Positions 17,002-25,115 of a stretch of 64,000 nt of DNA are shown in pieces. The stretch is from NCBI RefSeq assembly GCF_009696375.1, contig NZ_VUMD01000001.1, forward strand, positions 62,001-126,000, in the 5' to 3' direction. This DNA comes from Clostridium porci. GTDB taxonomy: Bacteria > Bacillota > Clostridia > Lachnospirales > Lachnospiraceae. The stretch's first letter is position 1. The number at the start of each line of letters is the position of its first letter. A program made the position numbers and the translations under genes. Under the pieces are notes generated by a model, which did not search any database, was not told the DNA's origin, and saw only the letters and a program-made list of their open reading frames with translations.

Positions 17002-17053
17002 CAAGAAAAGGCGGTACGCTACCCCTCCACGGGGCGCATACCGCCTTTTCTTG
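17002..17053. repeat. 15-bp perfect inverted repeat near the right end
   Basis: CAAGAAAAGGCGGTA (17002-17016) and TACCGCCTTTTCTTG (17039-17053), with a secondary stem (CCCC/GGGG) in the loop. Possible bidirectional terminator insulating the element from its host gene. Confidence 0.55.
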
Positions 17054-17109
17054 TTATCCAGCCCTCCGGCTGTATCGGTTGAGCAAAAGTCCGCGTGGGA
17101 TTGATGTGG

Positions 17110-17129
17110 TATCTTTAACTTTGGGAAAC
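17110..17129 (-). repeat. Right inverted terminal repeat of the mobilizable element
   Basis: Reads GTTTCCCAAAGTTAAAGATA on the minus strand, 18 of 20 identical to the left end. It supplies the premature TAA stop (17115-17117) of the disrupted host gene. Confidence 0.8.
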
Positions 17130-17130
17130 T

Positions 17131-17243
17131 CCACCTTCCCATTTGGAAATAGCCTGTCTTGAAACATCTAATTTTTCTGCTAATTGTTCTTGAGATAAGT
17201 TATGTGATTTTCTTAACGCCTGCAATCTATCTGATAAAGTCAT
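17131..17243 (-). pseudogene. 5' portion of the split XRE regulator
   Basis: From the ATG at 17243 (site AGGAGGAAAGATA) the minus strand reads MTLSDRLQALRKSHNLSQEQ, then LAEKLDVSRQAISKWEGG, a complete canonical XRE helix-turn-helix. In its present form translation continues four residues into the element and stops after 42 residues, so a mini-HTH could still be made. The remaining 89 codons lie at 9405-9675. The original protein was probably a small DNA-binding regulator with a C-terminal membrane anchor, co-transcribed with the downstream lipoprotein. Confidence 0.87.
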
Positions 17244-17563
17244 TATCTTTCCTCCTATATGCTATCATTTCGCTATGGTTGCGAACCACCAACTAGAGCT
17301 GAAATTTAGTCAACCAATGGTTGCAACTTCTACTTTTAGTCTATATAGCTATCATAATGGCATTATTGGATTGAAAAGTCATTCTCTTGTTTATAAAAAG
17401 CACAACCAGTCAACCCTCGGTTTTACGGACTTTCGCTGAGGTATATAGATTTATAAAAAAGGATGTAATTTTATAGCTGAAAGCTGCAGCTCCTGCCTTC
17501 CTATTTTAATACAGCCTTTTTATCATATCATAAAACCATTGGAAATAAAAGAAAAAAATAGAA
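17244..17563. promoter_or_regulatory. Intergenic region with palindromic operator-like sites upstream of the split regulator
   Basis: No gene. Two 13-bp palindromes share AACCA/TGGTT half-sites: TGGTTGCGAACCA (17276-17288) and CAACCAATGGTTG (17311-17323). Both lie within 80 bp of the regulator start, which suggests autoregulation. The rest, AT-rich, shows no other clear signal until the lgt promoter. Confidence 0.45.
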
Positions 17564-17592
17564 TTGCATTTTAGGCTGGTTAGGAGTAAAAT
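17564..17592 (+). promoter_or_regulatory. Likely promoter of lgt
   Basis: TTGCAT (17564-17569), 17-bp spacer, TAAAAT (17587-17592), 34 bp upstream of the start codon. Confidence 0.55.
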
Positions 17593-17626
17593 GGGTAAGA
17601 ATCTTACGTGTGGAAGGAGTTTATTT

Positions 17627-18484
17627 ATGGAATCAGGAGCAGATTTAAGCTTTGTGAACCTGGGAATTACCATACAAAATCTGCCGAATCATATAACCGT
17701 GTTTGGCTTTCCCATTGCGTTTTATGGAATCATCATCGGTCTGGGGATGCTGGCCGGTATGGCGGTGGCATTTTCAGATGCCAGGCGCAGAGGGCAGGAT
17801 CCGGAAGTTTATCTGGATTTCGCTATCTATGCTATTTTCTTTTCCATCCTGGGAGCCCGTCTTTATTATGTAATTTTTTCCTGGAAGGATTATAAGGACA
17901 ACCTTCTGGAGATACTGAATCTGCGGGCAGGGGGACTTGCTATTTATGGAGGCGTAATCGGAGCGGTTTTGACGCTGATCGTTTTTACAAAGGTGAGAAA
18001 GCAGTCCTTTTTTTCCATGGCAGACAGCGGTGTTTTGGGGTTGATAACAGGCCAAATCATTGGGCGGTGGGGGAATTTCTTTAACTGTGAGGCGTTTGGA
18101 GGCTATACGGAGAACCTTTTCGCCATGCGGATTAAGAAGAGCTTGGTAGCTCCGGCTATGATCTCTCAGCAGCTGAAGGCTCATGAGATTGTGGAGAACG
18201 GCGTTGCCTATATACAGGTTCATCCAACGTTTTTCTATGAATCTGTGTGGAACCTGTGTGTTTTGGCTTTCATGCTCTGGTACAGGAAGCATAAGCGGTT
18301 TGAAGGAGAGATGCTCTGGATTTACTTTTTGGGCTACGGCTTGGGACGTGTCTGGATCGAGGGACTGCGTACCGATCAGCTGAAGCTTCCGGGAACCGGA
18401 TTGGCTGTATCCCAGCTTCTGTCTGCCATTTTGGTGGTAGTATCAGCAGGAGTGATTTGCTACAGGCGCAGACATTTGAAATAG
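17627..18484 (+). CDS. lgt: Prolipoprotein diacylglyceryl transferase
   Basis: Membrane enzyme that moves diacylglycerol from phosphatidylglycerol to the lipobox cysteine of prolipoproteins. It has 285 residues and about seven membrane helices. The Lgt signature GRWGNFFN is at residues 146-153, and the conserved arginine/histidine regions ARLYYV and HPTFFYESVWNL are present. The start at 17627 has AAGGAGTTTATTT; the upstream in-frame Met residues lack a site. The gene is monocistronic between its own promoter and a strong terminator. Substrates in this window are the siderophore-binding protein and the 8.3-kb lipoprotein. Confidence 0.96.
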   Translation: MESGADLSFVNLGITIQNLPNHITVFGFPIAFYGIIIGLGMLAGMAVAFSDARRRGQDPEVYLDFAIYAIFFSILGARLYYVIFSWKDYKDNLLEILNLRAGGLAIYGGVIGAVLTLIVFTKVRKQSFFSMADSGVLGLITGQIIGRWGNFFNCEAFGGYTENLFAMRIKKSLVAPAMISQQLKAHEIVENGVAYIQVHPTFFYESVWNLCVLAFMLWYRKHKRFEGEMLWIYFLGYGLGRVWIEGLRTDQLKLPGTGLAVSQLLSAILVVVSAGVICYRRRHLK

Positions 18485-18579
18485 GGGAAAGAAAGTGGAG
18501 GGAAAAAACCTCGCCAGTAAGAGATCATAAAGGTTGAAAGCCTATATTTTGTACAGAACGAAGGTTCCCTCCCATATGT

Positions 18580-18620
18580 AGAGGCAGCTGCGAAAGACAT
18601 AGCAGCAGCCTCTTTTTTTT
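18580..18620 (+). terminator. Rho-independent terminator after lgt
   Basis: Arms AGAGGCAGCTGC (18580-18591) and GCAGCAGCCTCT (18602-18613), one mismatch, followed by seven T. Confidence 0.85.
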
Positions 18621-18653
18621 ATTTATTTTTTTAGAGAAATACGTAAAAAAACC

Positions 18654-18682
18654 TTGCCATTTCCCAGAATCTATACTATTAT
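18654..18682 (+). promoter_or_regulatory. Promoter of the dcw operon (PmraZ)
   Basis: TTGCCA (18654-18659), 17-bp spacer, TATTAT (18677-18682). The predicted start of transcription is near 18690, at the first MraZ-type repeat, leaving a leader of about 130 bases. Confidence 0.6.
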
Positions 18683-18690
18683 GGACATAC

Positions 18691-18747
18691 AAGTGGTAGA
18701 AAGTGGCGTAAAGTGGTAGAGGATGGTTGTTAAGTGGATGAGGTGGG
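18691..18747 (+). promoter_or_regulatory. Six phased GTGG-type repeats, likely MraZ binding array
   Basis: TGG triplets recur at 18694, 18704, 18714, 18724, 18735 and 18744, the first three inside AAGTGG or AAAGTGG followed by three variable bases. Spacing of about 10 bp places them on one face of the helix. Known MraZ proteins bind direct repeats of this type upstream of their own operon, so this is a probable autoregulatory site overlapping the start of transcription. Confidence 0.7.
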
Positions 18748-18822
18748 GGTTAGGATTCCCCCCTCAGTCATCCGCAGAATTGAATCTTCAGGTACACCAT
18801 AGGACAGGGCAGGTGATAAGTT

Positions 18823-19248
18823 ATGTTCATGGGCGAGTACAATCATACAGTAGACGCGAAGGGACGGCTTATCGTCCCTTCAAAATTCAGAGAGCAGTTA
18901 GGTGAAGAGTTCGTTGTTACGAAGGGCCTTGATAACTGCCTTTTTGTGTATGAGAATTCAGAATGGACCGCTCTGGAAGAAAAGCTGCGAACGCTGCCTC
19001 TTACAAATACTGCCGGACGTAAATTTTCACGTTTTCTTCTGGCGGGAGCTACCACCTGTGAAGTAGACAAGCAGGGAAGAATTCTCCTTCCGGCTGTTTT
19101 AAGAGAGTTTGCCGGAATCGAGAAAGACGCTGTACTGGTAGGTGTAGGCAGCCGGATTGAAATCTGGAGCAAGGATAAGTGGCTTGCTGCCAATACCTTT
19201 GATGATATGGAAGAAATTGCAGAACATATGGAAGGCTTGGGAATTTAA
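18823..19248 (+). CDS. mraZ: Transcriptional regulator MraZ
   Basis: A 141-residue protein of two SpoVT/AbrB-like beta-barrel repeats: the first contains [20 protein letters not shown] (residues 4-23), the second [20 protein letters not shown]. Each repeat has the family DxKGR or DxQGR element that contacts DNA. Length and order are standard. It is the first gene of the division and cell-wall operon and should repress it through the repeats at 18691-18747. Its stop overlaps the rsmH start by one base, implying coupled translation. Confidence 0.96.
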   Translation: MFMGEYNHTVDAKGRLIVPSKFREQLGEEFVVTKGLDNCLFVYENSEWTALEEKLRTLPLTNTAGRKFSRFLLAGATTCEVDKQGRILLPAVLREFAGIEKDAVLVGVGSRIEIWSKDKWLAANTFDDMEEIAEHMEGLGI

Positions 19249-20201
19249 TGGACGAGAACACATTCGGACACAAATCCGTACTTTTATATGAAACAGTAGG
19301 AAGCTTAAATATCAAGCCAAACGGCTTTTATGTAGACGGAACACTTGGAGGTGGAGGCCATGCCTATGAAGTGTGCAAGCGCCTGGGCGGAGGACATCTG
19401 ATCGGAATCGATCAGGACGAGGACGCTATCGCGGCAGCCGGCGAGAGGCTGAAGCCCTTCTGTGATAAGGCGACTATTGTAAGAAGCAATTTTAAAAACA
19501 TCCAGAAGGTACTGATGGAGCTGGATATTCCTAAGGTGGACGGTATTTATCTGGATTTGGGTGTGTCCTCCTATCAGCTGGACACAGCCTCCAGAGGCTT
19601 TACCTACAGGGAAGCGAACGCGCCGCTCGATATGAGAATGGATCAGAGAAATGAGAGGACAGCTGCCGATATTGTTAACACCTATGATGAGATGGAGCTG
19701 TATCGGATCATCAGGGATTACGGAGAGGATAACTTTGCTAAGAATATAGCAAAGCATATCGTGAAAGCGAGGGCTGAACATCCGATACGGACGGCAGGAG
19801 AGCTGACAGAGATTATAAAAGCCGCTATCCCGGCCAGGGTAAGAGCTGCGGGCGGACACCCGGCAAAGCGTACCTTTCAGGCTATACGGATTGAGCTGAA
19901 TCAGGAACTGGAGGCTCTGGATCATTCGATCGATCTTATGATTGATCTGCTGAATCCAGGAGGGCGCTTAAGCATCATCACCTTTCATTCACTGGAGGAC
20001 AGAATTGTAAAAAACCGGTTTAAGAACAGCGAATCCCCCTGCTGCTGTCCCAGGGAATTTCCGGTTTGCGTGTGCGGCAAAAAGAGCAAGGGGAAGGTTA
20101 TTACCAGAAAGCCGATTCTTCCTTCAAAGGAGGAGATAGCTGTAAACAGCCGTTCCAAGAGCGCAAAGCTGAGAGTGTTTGAACGGGGAGAGGATGATTA
20201 A
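19248..20201 (+). CDS. rsmH: 16S rRNA (cytosine1402-N4)-methyltransferase
   Basis: A 317-residue SAM-dependent enzyme, formerly MraW, which methylates C1402 in the decoding centre. The SAM-binding loop is GTLGGGGHA (31-39), followed by IGIDQDEDA and [12 protein letters not shown]. The helical insert with RTAADIVN is typical, and the C-terminal region [13 protein letters not shown] is diagnostic. The start codon overlaps the mraZ stop (TAATG). A conserved cysteine stretch near the C-terminus ([15 protein letters not shown]) is usual in the Clostridial form. Confidence 0.97.
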   Translation: MDENTFGHKSVLLYETVGSLNIKPNGFYVDGTLGGGGHAYEVCKRLGGGHLIGIDQDEDAIAAAGERLKPFCDKATIVRSNFKNIQKVLMELDIPKVDGIYLDLGVSSYQLDTASRGFTYREANAPLDMRMDQRNERTAADIVNTYDEMELYRIIRDYGEDNFAKNIAKHIVKARAEHPIRTAGELTEIIKAAIPARVRAAGGHPAKRTFQAIRIELNQELEALDHSIDLMIDLLNPGGRLSIITFHSLEDRIVKNRFKNSESPCCCPREFPVCVCGKKSKGKVITRKPILPSKEEIAVNSRSKSAKLRVFERGEDD

Positions 20202-20216
20202 AAGCTGAATAAAGAA

Positions 20217-20250
20217 AGAGCTGAAAGAGATAAAGAGCGGTTTCAGCTCT
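20217..20250 (+). terminator. Intra-operon hairpin between rsmH and ftsL
   Basis: AGAGCTGAAA (20217-20226) and TTTCAGCTCT (20241-20250). There is no T-run, so it is more likely an mRNA processing or attenuation element than a full terminator. Confidence 0.4.
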
Positions 20251-20306
20251 CTGAGGAACAAAGGATAACAGAAATTTTATTATGAGGGATGGGAGGATAG
20301 GGTGTT

Positions 20307-20837
20307 ATGGCCGCAAAAGCAAGGGCGTCGGCAGGACGTACGAACAGACAAAAGACGGGCAGGCCTGTATATGGCAGCGCCTATGTACACGGCACGGCAG
20401 CGCCAAAGCTTGAACCAAAGACGGCTCCGTCACCGGAAAGACCGGGAAAAAAGCCGGCTGACAGACGGTCAGTACGCGCCAGCCATCGGATCAGGCGTAA
20501 TCAGGAACGGGCCATGTATATGGATCTTCCATATGTGATTATGCTGACTATAGCGTCGGTTTTTACCTTATACCTCTGTATTAATTATCTCCATGTCCAG
20601 TCCTCCATCACAGCCAGGATGCACAATATTGAGCGGCTGGAAACAGAATTGGAGCAGCTTAAGGCGGAGAATGACGCACTGGAAACCAGTATCAATACCA
20701 GCGTGGATTTAAATAAGATATATGAGATTGCTACAAAGGAACTGGGAATGGTCTATGCCCGGAAAAATCAGGTATTATTGTATGACAAGACAGAAAGTGA
20801 GTATGTAAGACAGTATGAAGACATCCCGGAATATTAA
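20307..20837 (+). CDS. ftsL: Cell division protein FtsL
   Basis: A 176-residue bitopic division protein. A long basic N-terminus (residues 1-70, rich in Arg, Lys and Pro) precedes one membrane helix (YVIMLTIASVFTLYLCINYL). A leucine-zipper-like coiled coil follows: RMHNIERLETELEQLKAEND. The C-terminus has the LGMVYA element seen in FtsL/DivIC proteins. FtsL, FtsQ/DivIB and DivIC bridge the septal synthase FtsW-FtsI to FtsZ. Sequence conservation in this family is low; the call rests on topology and position between rsmH and the PBP gene. The next gene starts within its last 23 bases. Confidence 0.88.
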   Translation: MAAKARASAGRTNRQKTGRPVYGSAYVHGTAAPKLEPKTAPSPERPGKKPADRRSVRASHRIRRNQERAMYMDLPYVIMLTIASVFTLYLCINYLHVQSSITARMHNIERLETELEQLKAENDALETSINTSVDLNKIYEIATKELGMVYARKNQVLLYDKTESEYVRQYEDIPEY

Positions 20838-23202
20838 ACCTAAGGGCCGCCGCGATTCCTTTGGAGGCGGCTCTCGGGATAAACAAACCGTAAGAGGAAA
20901 ATATTTTTACCCAAAGTACTTGCAGGAAAAGCTGGCAATCACCGTTTTGGTGATTACGCTGGCTTTGTTTGCTTTAATTATGGTTCTTTACCGGATTATC
21001 CGGGATAACAACGAACAGTATAATAAGATTGTTCTGACTCAGAGACAGCAGGAGTATGACAGCCGTACTCTGCCTTACAGGCGGGGAGATATTGTGGATC
21101 GGAATGGAACTTATCTGGCCACCAGCGAGAAGGTGTATAACCTGATTATTGACCCCAGGCAGATTATGTCGGCTCCGGAAAATTTTCTGGAGCCCACCAT
21201 CCAGGCCCTGGTGGAAGCCTTCGGCTTTGATGGAGGGGAGCTAAGAAGCCTGATTGAGGAGCGTAAATCCAGCGCCTATGTGAGATACAGTAAAGGCCGC
21301 CAGCTCTCCTATGATCAGCGGATCGCCTTTGAGCAGCTGGCCAAGGACACCAATGAGGCTTACAGTAAGAGCGAAAACGACGCAGAGGCAAAAAAACGAG
21401 TTAAGGGCATCTGGTTTGAGGATGAGTACAAGCGGATTTATCCTTACAATTCTACGGCCTGCAATGTGATTGGATTTACAAGCGCAGACGGTTCCGAAGG
21501 TACAGGAGGAATCGAGCAGTATTACAACAGCAGTCTTATCGGCGTGAACGGCCGTGAATACGGCTACCTGGATTCAGAGTCCAACCTGGAAGGGGTGGTT
21601 AAGCCTGCCATTAATGGAAAGACCGTCGTTTCCACCATTGATGTAAACGTACAGAATATTCTTCAGAAATATATAAATGAATGGCAGACTACGGTAGGAA
21701 GCAGGATAACTGCCGCCATTGCCATGGATCCCAGAAATGGCGAAATACTGGCTATGGGCAGCAGCAATGTCTTTGATCTCAACAATCCCAGAGACGTAAG
21801 CGGATTCACAGAGGATCAGCTTATGGAGCTTGGAAAAAAGGAGGCGGCAGCTGTATATAAGAGGAAAAATGACGGCGCTGTGATTACAGAGGATCAGGTT
21901 TTGGATTATTTCAGCCGGGAGGATGTCCTCTCTTATGGACAGCAGGTTGCCTGGAACCAGATATGGAGGAATTTCTGTGTCAGTGATACCTATGAGCCGG
22001 GCTCTCCGTCTAAGGTGTTTACAGTGGCGGCGGCTCTGGAGGAAGGTGTGCTGGGCAAGGACGAAACCTTTGATTGCGGGGGCTTCCTCCATGTGGCGGA
22101 CAGGGATATTTACTGTGCAAACCGATTGGGTCATGGCACGTTGACGGTGGAGGAATCTTTGATGTACTCCTGTAATGTCTCTATGATGCGGATTGCCCAG
22201 AGGCTGGGACGTGATAAGTTTTGCAAATACATGGAGCTTTTTGGGTTTGGAGATAAGACGGGGATTGATTTGCCTGGAGAGGCCGATACCAGCGGTCTTG
22301 TATATAAGGCTGACAAAATGGGACCTACGGATCTTGCGACCAATTCCTTTGGACAGAATTACAACTGCACAATGGTTCAAATGGCGGCTGCCTTCTGTTC
22401 TGTGATCAATGGGGGCTCCTACTATGAACCTCATGTTGTAAAGCAGATACTCAATGAACAGGGAGCTGTTGTGGAAAAAAAGGAGCCTGTGCTGGTGCGG
22501 GAAACCATATCCCAGTCTACAGCGGATTTCCTCAATGAGGCTATGTTCCGAACCGTAGAGGAAGGAACAGGAAAGGTAGCCCAGGTTGCGGGCTACGAGG
22601 TTGGGGGAAAGACTGGAACGGCGGAACGCCAGCCACGCTTGGAAAAGAATTATCTGGTATCCTTTGCAGGCTATGCCCCGGTGGAGGAGCCTCAGATATT
22701 CGTCTATGTGGTAATTGATATCCCCAATTACCCACCTGGTCCTGAGCAGGCCCACAGCTCCTATGCCAGCGCCATTTTCTCTAAGATTATGGCGGAGGCT
22801 CTTCCATATCTGAATGTATTTCCAGAAGAGGAGCTGCCGGAATCGGAAGAGATTGGAAAGAGCCAGCAATCCCCGGAAGGGATTAACGAACCTGAAACAG
22901 GTTTTGAGGGAGAAGGGGAGGAAGCAGGAGAGAGTGAGACGGGGGACGCTAAGGTACAGCGGCAGACAGACGAGTATATCATTGCGGCCCCGGAGGGTGA
23001 CGCAGGCAGCGGAGTGCCGGACGCCGTGCCCTCAGCCTCAGGACAGTCTCAGGAACCAGAAGGGCCGCTAACGAGAGGCGAAGGTTCTCCCTCCGGGGAA
23101 GAGGAGACAGCGGGAACGGCCCCCGAAGGGAGGGAAGGAGCCTCTCAGGATACTCAGGGAGGGACGGCTGCGGCTGCGGCGCTGGATGAGAATGTGACAT
23201 AA
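20815..23202 (+). CDS. ftsI: Septal class B penicillin-binding protein (FtsI/PBP2B type) with acidic tail
   Basis: A 795-residue transpeptidase that crosslinks septal peptidoglycan with FtsW. One membrane helix (residues 40-62) is followed by the dimerization domain (RRGDIVDRNGTYLA) and the transpeptidase domain. The active-site SxxK is S397-PSK400 (EPGSPSKVF), SxN is SCN at 452-454, and KTG is K599-TGT. From about residue 665 the protein ends in a ~130-residue tail rich in Glu, Gly, Pro and Ser with no PASTA domain. This is probably a disordered extracellular extension and is unusual in length. The gene overlaps ftsL by 23 bp. Confidence 0.93.
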   Translation: MKTSRNIKPKGRRDSFGGGSRDKQTVRGKYFYPKYLQEKLAITVLVITLALFALIMVLYRIIRDNNEQYNKIVLTQRQQEYDSRTLPYRRGDIVDRNGTYLATSEKVYNLIIDPRQIMSAPENFLEPTIQALVEAFGFDGGELRSLIEERKSSAYVRYSKGRQLSYDQRIAFEQLAKDTNEAYSKSENDAEAKKRVKGIWFEDEYKRIYPYNSTACNVIGFTSADGSEGTGGIEQYYNSSLIGVNGREYGYLDSESNLEGVVKPAINGKTVVSTIDVNVQNILQKYINEWQTTVGSRITAAIAMDPRNGEILAMGSSNVFDLNNPRDVSGFTEDQLMELGKKEAAAVYKRKNDGAVITEDQVLDYFSREDVLSYGQQVAWNQIWRNFCVSDTYEPGSPSKVFTVAAALEEGVLGKDETFDCGGFLHVADRDIYCANRLGHGTLTVEESLMYSCNVSMMRIAQRLGRDKFCKYMELFGFGDKTGIDLPGEADTSGLVYKADKMGPTDLATNSFGQNYNCTMVQMAAAFCSVINGGSYYEPHVVKQILNEQGAVVEKKEPVLVRETISQSTADFLNEAMFRTVEEGTGKVAQVAGYEVGGKTGTAERQPRLEKNYLVSFAGYAPVEEPQIFVYVVIDIPNYPPGPEQAHSSYASAIFSKIMAEALPYLNVFPEEELPESEEIGKSQQSPEGINEPETGFEGEGEEAGESETGDAKVQRQTDEYIIAAPEGDAGSGVPDAVPSASGQSQEPEGPLTRGEGSPSGEEETAGTAPEGREGASQDTQGGTAAAAALDENVT

Positions 23203-23254
23203 AATGAGCTGGGTTCCAATATATTATTAACAATGATGGACGCCGGAGATGCTC

Positions 23255-25045
23255 ATGTATTCAAACCTTACAAAGCATAGAAAGAATATAGCCGTCCTGG
23301 GACTGCTCATTGCGATTGTGATGGTGGGTCTGTCAGGACGGCTTGGCTTTCTTATGATTTTCCGCTCGGAGCATTACGGAGATATGGCAGAGGAGCTTCA
23401 CCAAAGGGAACGGACGATTAAAGCTGCCAGAGGCCGGATTATTGATGCCAATGGGGTTGTGATCGCGGATAACCGGACGGTATGTACCATTTCTGTTATT
23501 TATAATCAGGTGGAGGATAGGGAGAAGGTGATAAACATTCTATGCAGAGAACTGGGCATGGATCAGGAGACAGTGAGAAAGCGGGTAGAGAAGCGAAGCT
23601 CCAGAGAGATTATCAAAACCAACGTGGATAAGGAAGTGGGAGATACGATCCGTTCCTACCGTCTTGCTGGGGTAAAGGTGGACGAAGATTACAAGCGTTA
23701 CTATCCATATGACGATCTGGCTTCTAAGGTTCTGGGATTTACAGGAGGTGACAACCAGGGGATTATCGGTCTGGAGGTTAAATATGAAACCTATTTAAAG
23801 GGTCTTAACGGAAAGATTCTCACCATGTCCGATGCCAAGGGAGTGGAGATTGAAAATGCGGCTGAGGATCGGATTGAGCCTGTAGCTGGCAATGATCTTC
23901 ACATCAGCCTGGACGTAAACATCCAAAAGTATGCGGAGCAGCTGGCCTATCAGGTGCTGGAGAAGAAAAATGCGAAAAGGGTATCGATTATCGTTATGAA
24001 TCCTCAGAACGGGGAGCTATTAGCAATGGTCAATGTACCGGAGTTTAACTTAAACGATCCCTTTACCCTGAACCAGAATCTGAGAAGTCAAAGCCTTCAG
24101 GAGCTGGCAGCCCAGAAGGAAGGCCTTACAGGGGCCAAGAAACAGGAGCAGTTAAACCAGATGTGGAGAAACACCTGTATTAACGATACCTATGAGCCGG
24201 GCTCTACCTTCAAAATCATTACTGCGGCAGCAGGACTGGAATCAGGTGCGGTAAAGCTGACGGATCAGTTCTCCTGTCCTGGATTCAGGATCGTGGAGGA
24301 TAGAAAGATCCGCTGCCATAAGGTAGGGGGGCATGGAGCGGAGACGTTTTTACAGGGAGCCATGAACTCCTGCAACCCGGTATTTATTGACGTAGGTCAG
24401 AGGCTTGGGGTAGACGGGTATTATAAATATTTTTCACAGTTCGGACTGGGGGGGAAGACAGGCATTGATCTGCCTGGCGAGGCAGCTACTATCATGCATA
24501 AAAAGGAGAATATGGGCCTTGTGGAGCTTGCTACCGTATCCTTTGGCCAGTCCTTTCAGATTACACCCATTCAACTGATAACCACAGCAGCGTCCATTGT
24601 GAACGGAGGAACCAGAGTGACGCCTCACTTTGGAATCTCTGCTGTAAGCGCTGATAAAAGCAGAGTCCACGAATTTAAGTATTCCTCTCAAAAGCGCATC
24701 CTATCAGAGGAAACCAGCGCTACCATGCGCTATGTGCTGGAGCAGGTGGTGGCAGAGGGGAGCGGCAAAAAAGCGAAGGTAGAAGGCTTTCGGATTGGAG
24801 GGAAAACAGCTACCTCCGAAAAGCTTCCAAGAAGTCTTAAAAAATATATTTCTTCTTTTATTGGCTTTGCGCCTGCGGATAATCCACAGGTCATGGCTTT
24901 GGTTACTATAGATGAGCCGGAGGGAATTTATTACGGCGGAACCATTGCTGCTCCGGTAGTAGGAGATTTATTTAAGAATATACTTCCTTATCTGGGAATT
25001 CAGGCAGCAGAGGAAGAAACTGCTGTTCATGAATCCAATCCATAG
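23255..25045 (+). CDS. spoVD: Class B penicillin-binding protein, SpoVD-like
   Basis: A second class B PBP, 596 residues from the chosen ATG at 23255 (GGAG six bases upstream); an ATG two codons earlier is possible. One N-terminal membrane helix and a dimerization domain with RGRIIDANGVVIADN precede the transpeptidase. SxxK is S317-TFK320, SxN is SCN at 372-374. The third motif reads KTA (517-519, GGKTATSEKL) instead of KTG. No PASTA domain is visible. In sporulating Firmicutes the second PBP of the dcw cluster, SpoVD, makes spore cortex peptidoglycan; assignment rests on position and similarity, and a second septal role cannot be excluded. Confidence 0.85.
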   Translation: MYSNLTKHRKNIAVLGLLIAIVMVGLSGRLGFLMIFRSEHYGDMAEELHQRERTIKAARGRIIDANGVVIADNRTVCTISVIYNQVEDREKVINILCRELGMDQETVRKRVEKRSSREIIKTNVDKEVGDTIRSYRLAGVKVDEDYKRYYPYDDLASKVLGFTGGDNQGIIGLEVKYETYLKGLNGKILTMSDAKGVEIENAAEDRIEPVAGNDLHISLDVNIQKYAEQLAYQVLEKKNAKRVSIIVMNPQNGELLAMVNVPEFNLNDPFTLNQNLRSQSLQELAAQKEGLTGAKKQEQLNQMWRNTCINDTYEPGSTFKIITAAAGLESGAVKLTDQFSCPGFRIVEDRKIRCHKVGGHGAETFLQGAMNSCNPVFIDVGQRLGVDGYYKYFSQFGLGGKTGIDLPGEAATIMHKKENMGLVELATVSFGQSFQITPIQLITTAASIVNGGTRVTPHFGISAVSADKSRVHEFKYSSQKRILSEETSATMRYVLEQVVAEGSGKKAKVEGFRIGGKTATSEKLPRSLKKYISSFIGFAPADNPQVMALVTIDEPEGIYYGGTIAAPVVGDLFKNILPYLGIQAAEEETAVHESNP

Positions 25046-25115
25046 TTGATTATTCCCGGAAAAAGACGTATACTAAATACCAAATAAGACTTACATATGA
25101 GATTGAGGTGCCCTT

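Larger units (their letters stand above)
16517..17109. other. Non-coding right end of the mobilizable element, rich in hairpins
   Basis: About 590 bases without a convincing gene. Visible structures are GCGGCCAA (16591-16598) / TTGGCCGC (16612-16619), just after the resistance gene; GTCAAGGC (16654-16661) / GCCTTGAC (16685-16692); the imperfect palindrome 16735-16759; and the 15-bp hairpin 17002-17053. Open frames here have no ribosome binding sites. The region may hold oriT, which is expected near mob genes, but I cannot point to a nick site. Confidence 0.5.
9678..17130. mobile_element. Integrated mobilizable element with serine recombinase, MobV and streptomycin resistance
   Basis: A 7453-bp insertion. 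Its ends are imperfect inverted repeats of 20 bp: 9679-9698 (GTTTCCCTTAGTTAAAGATA) and 17110-17129 on the other strand (same with AA for TT at positions 8-9). A CC/GG dinucleotide flanks both ends (9676-9677 and 17131-17132) and is the likely crossover core. Cargo, left to right: large serine recombinase, TnpW-like protein, MobV relaxase, truncated RepA-like protein, cysteine-rich protein, XRE regulator, P-loop kinase, ANT(6). No conjugation genes are present, so it would be mobilized by a helper. The exact restoration of the host frame on removal defines the boundaries. Confidence 0.88.

Noticed and set aside
21574-22869. A 431-codon open frame on the minus strand inside the FtsI-type PBP gene
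   Set aside because: It is antisense to a gene with all three transpeptidase motifs, has no recognisable domains, an odd composition, and no ribosome binding site.
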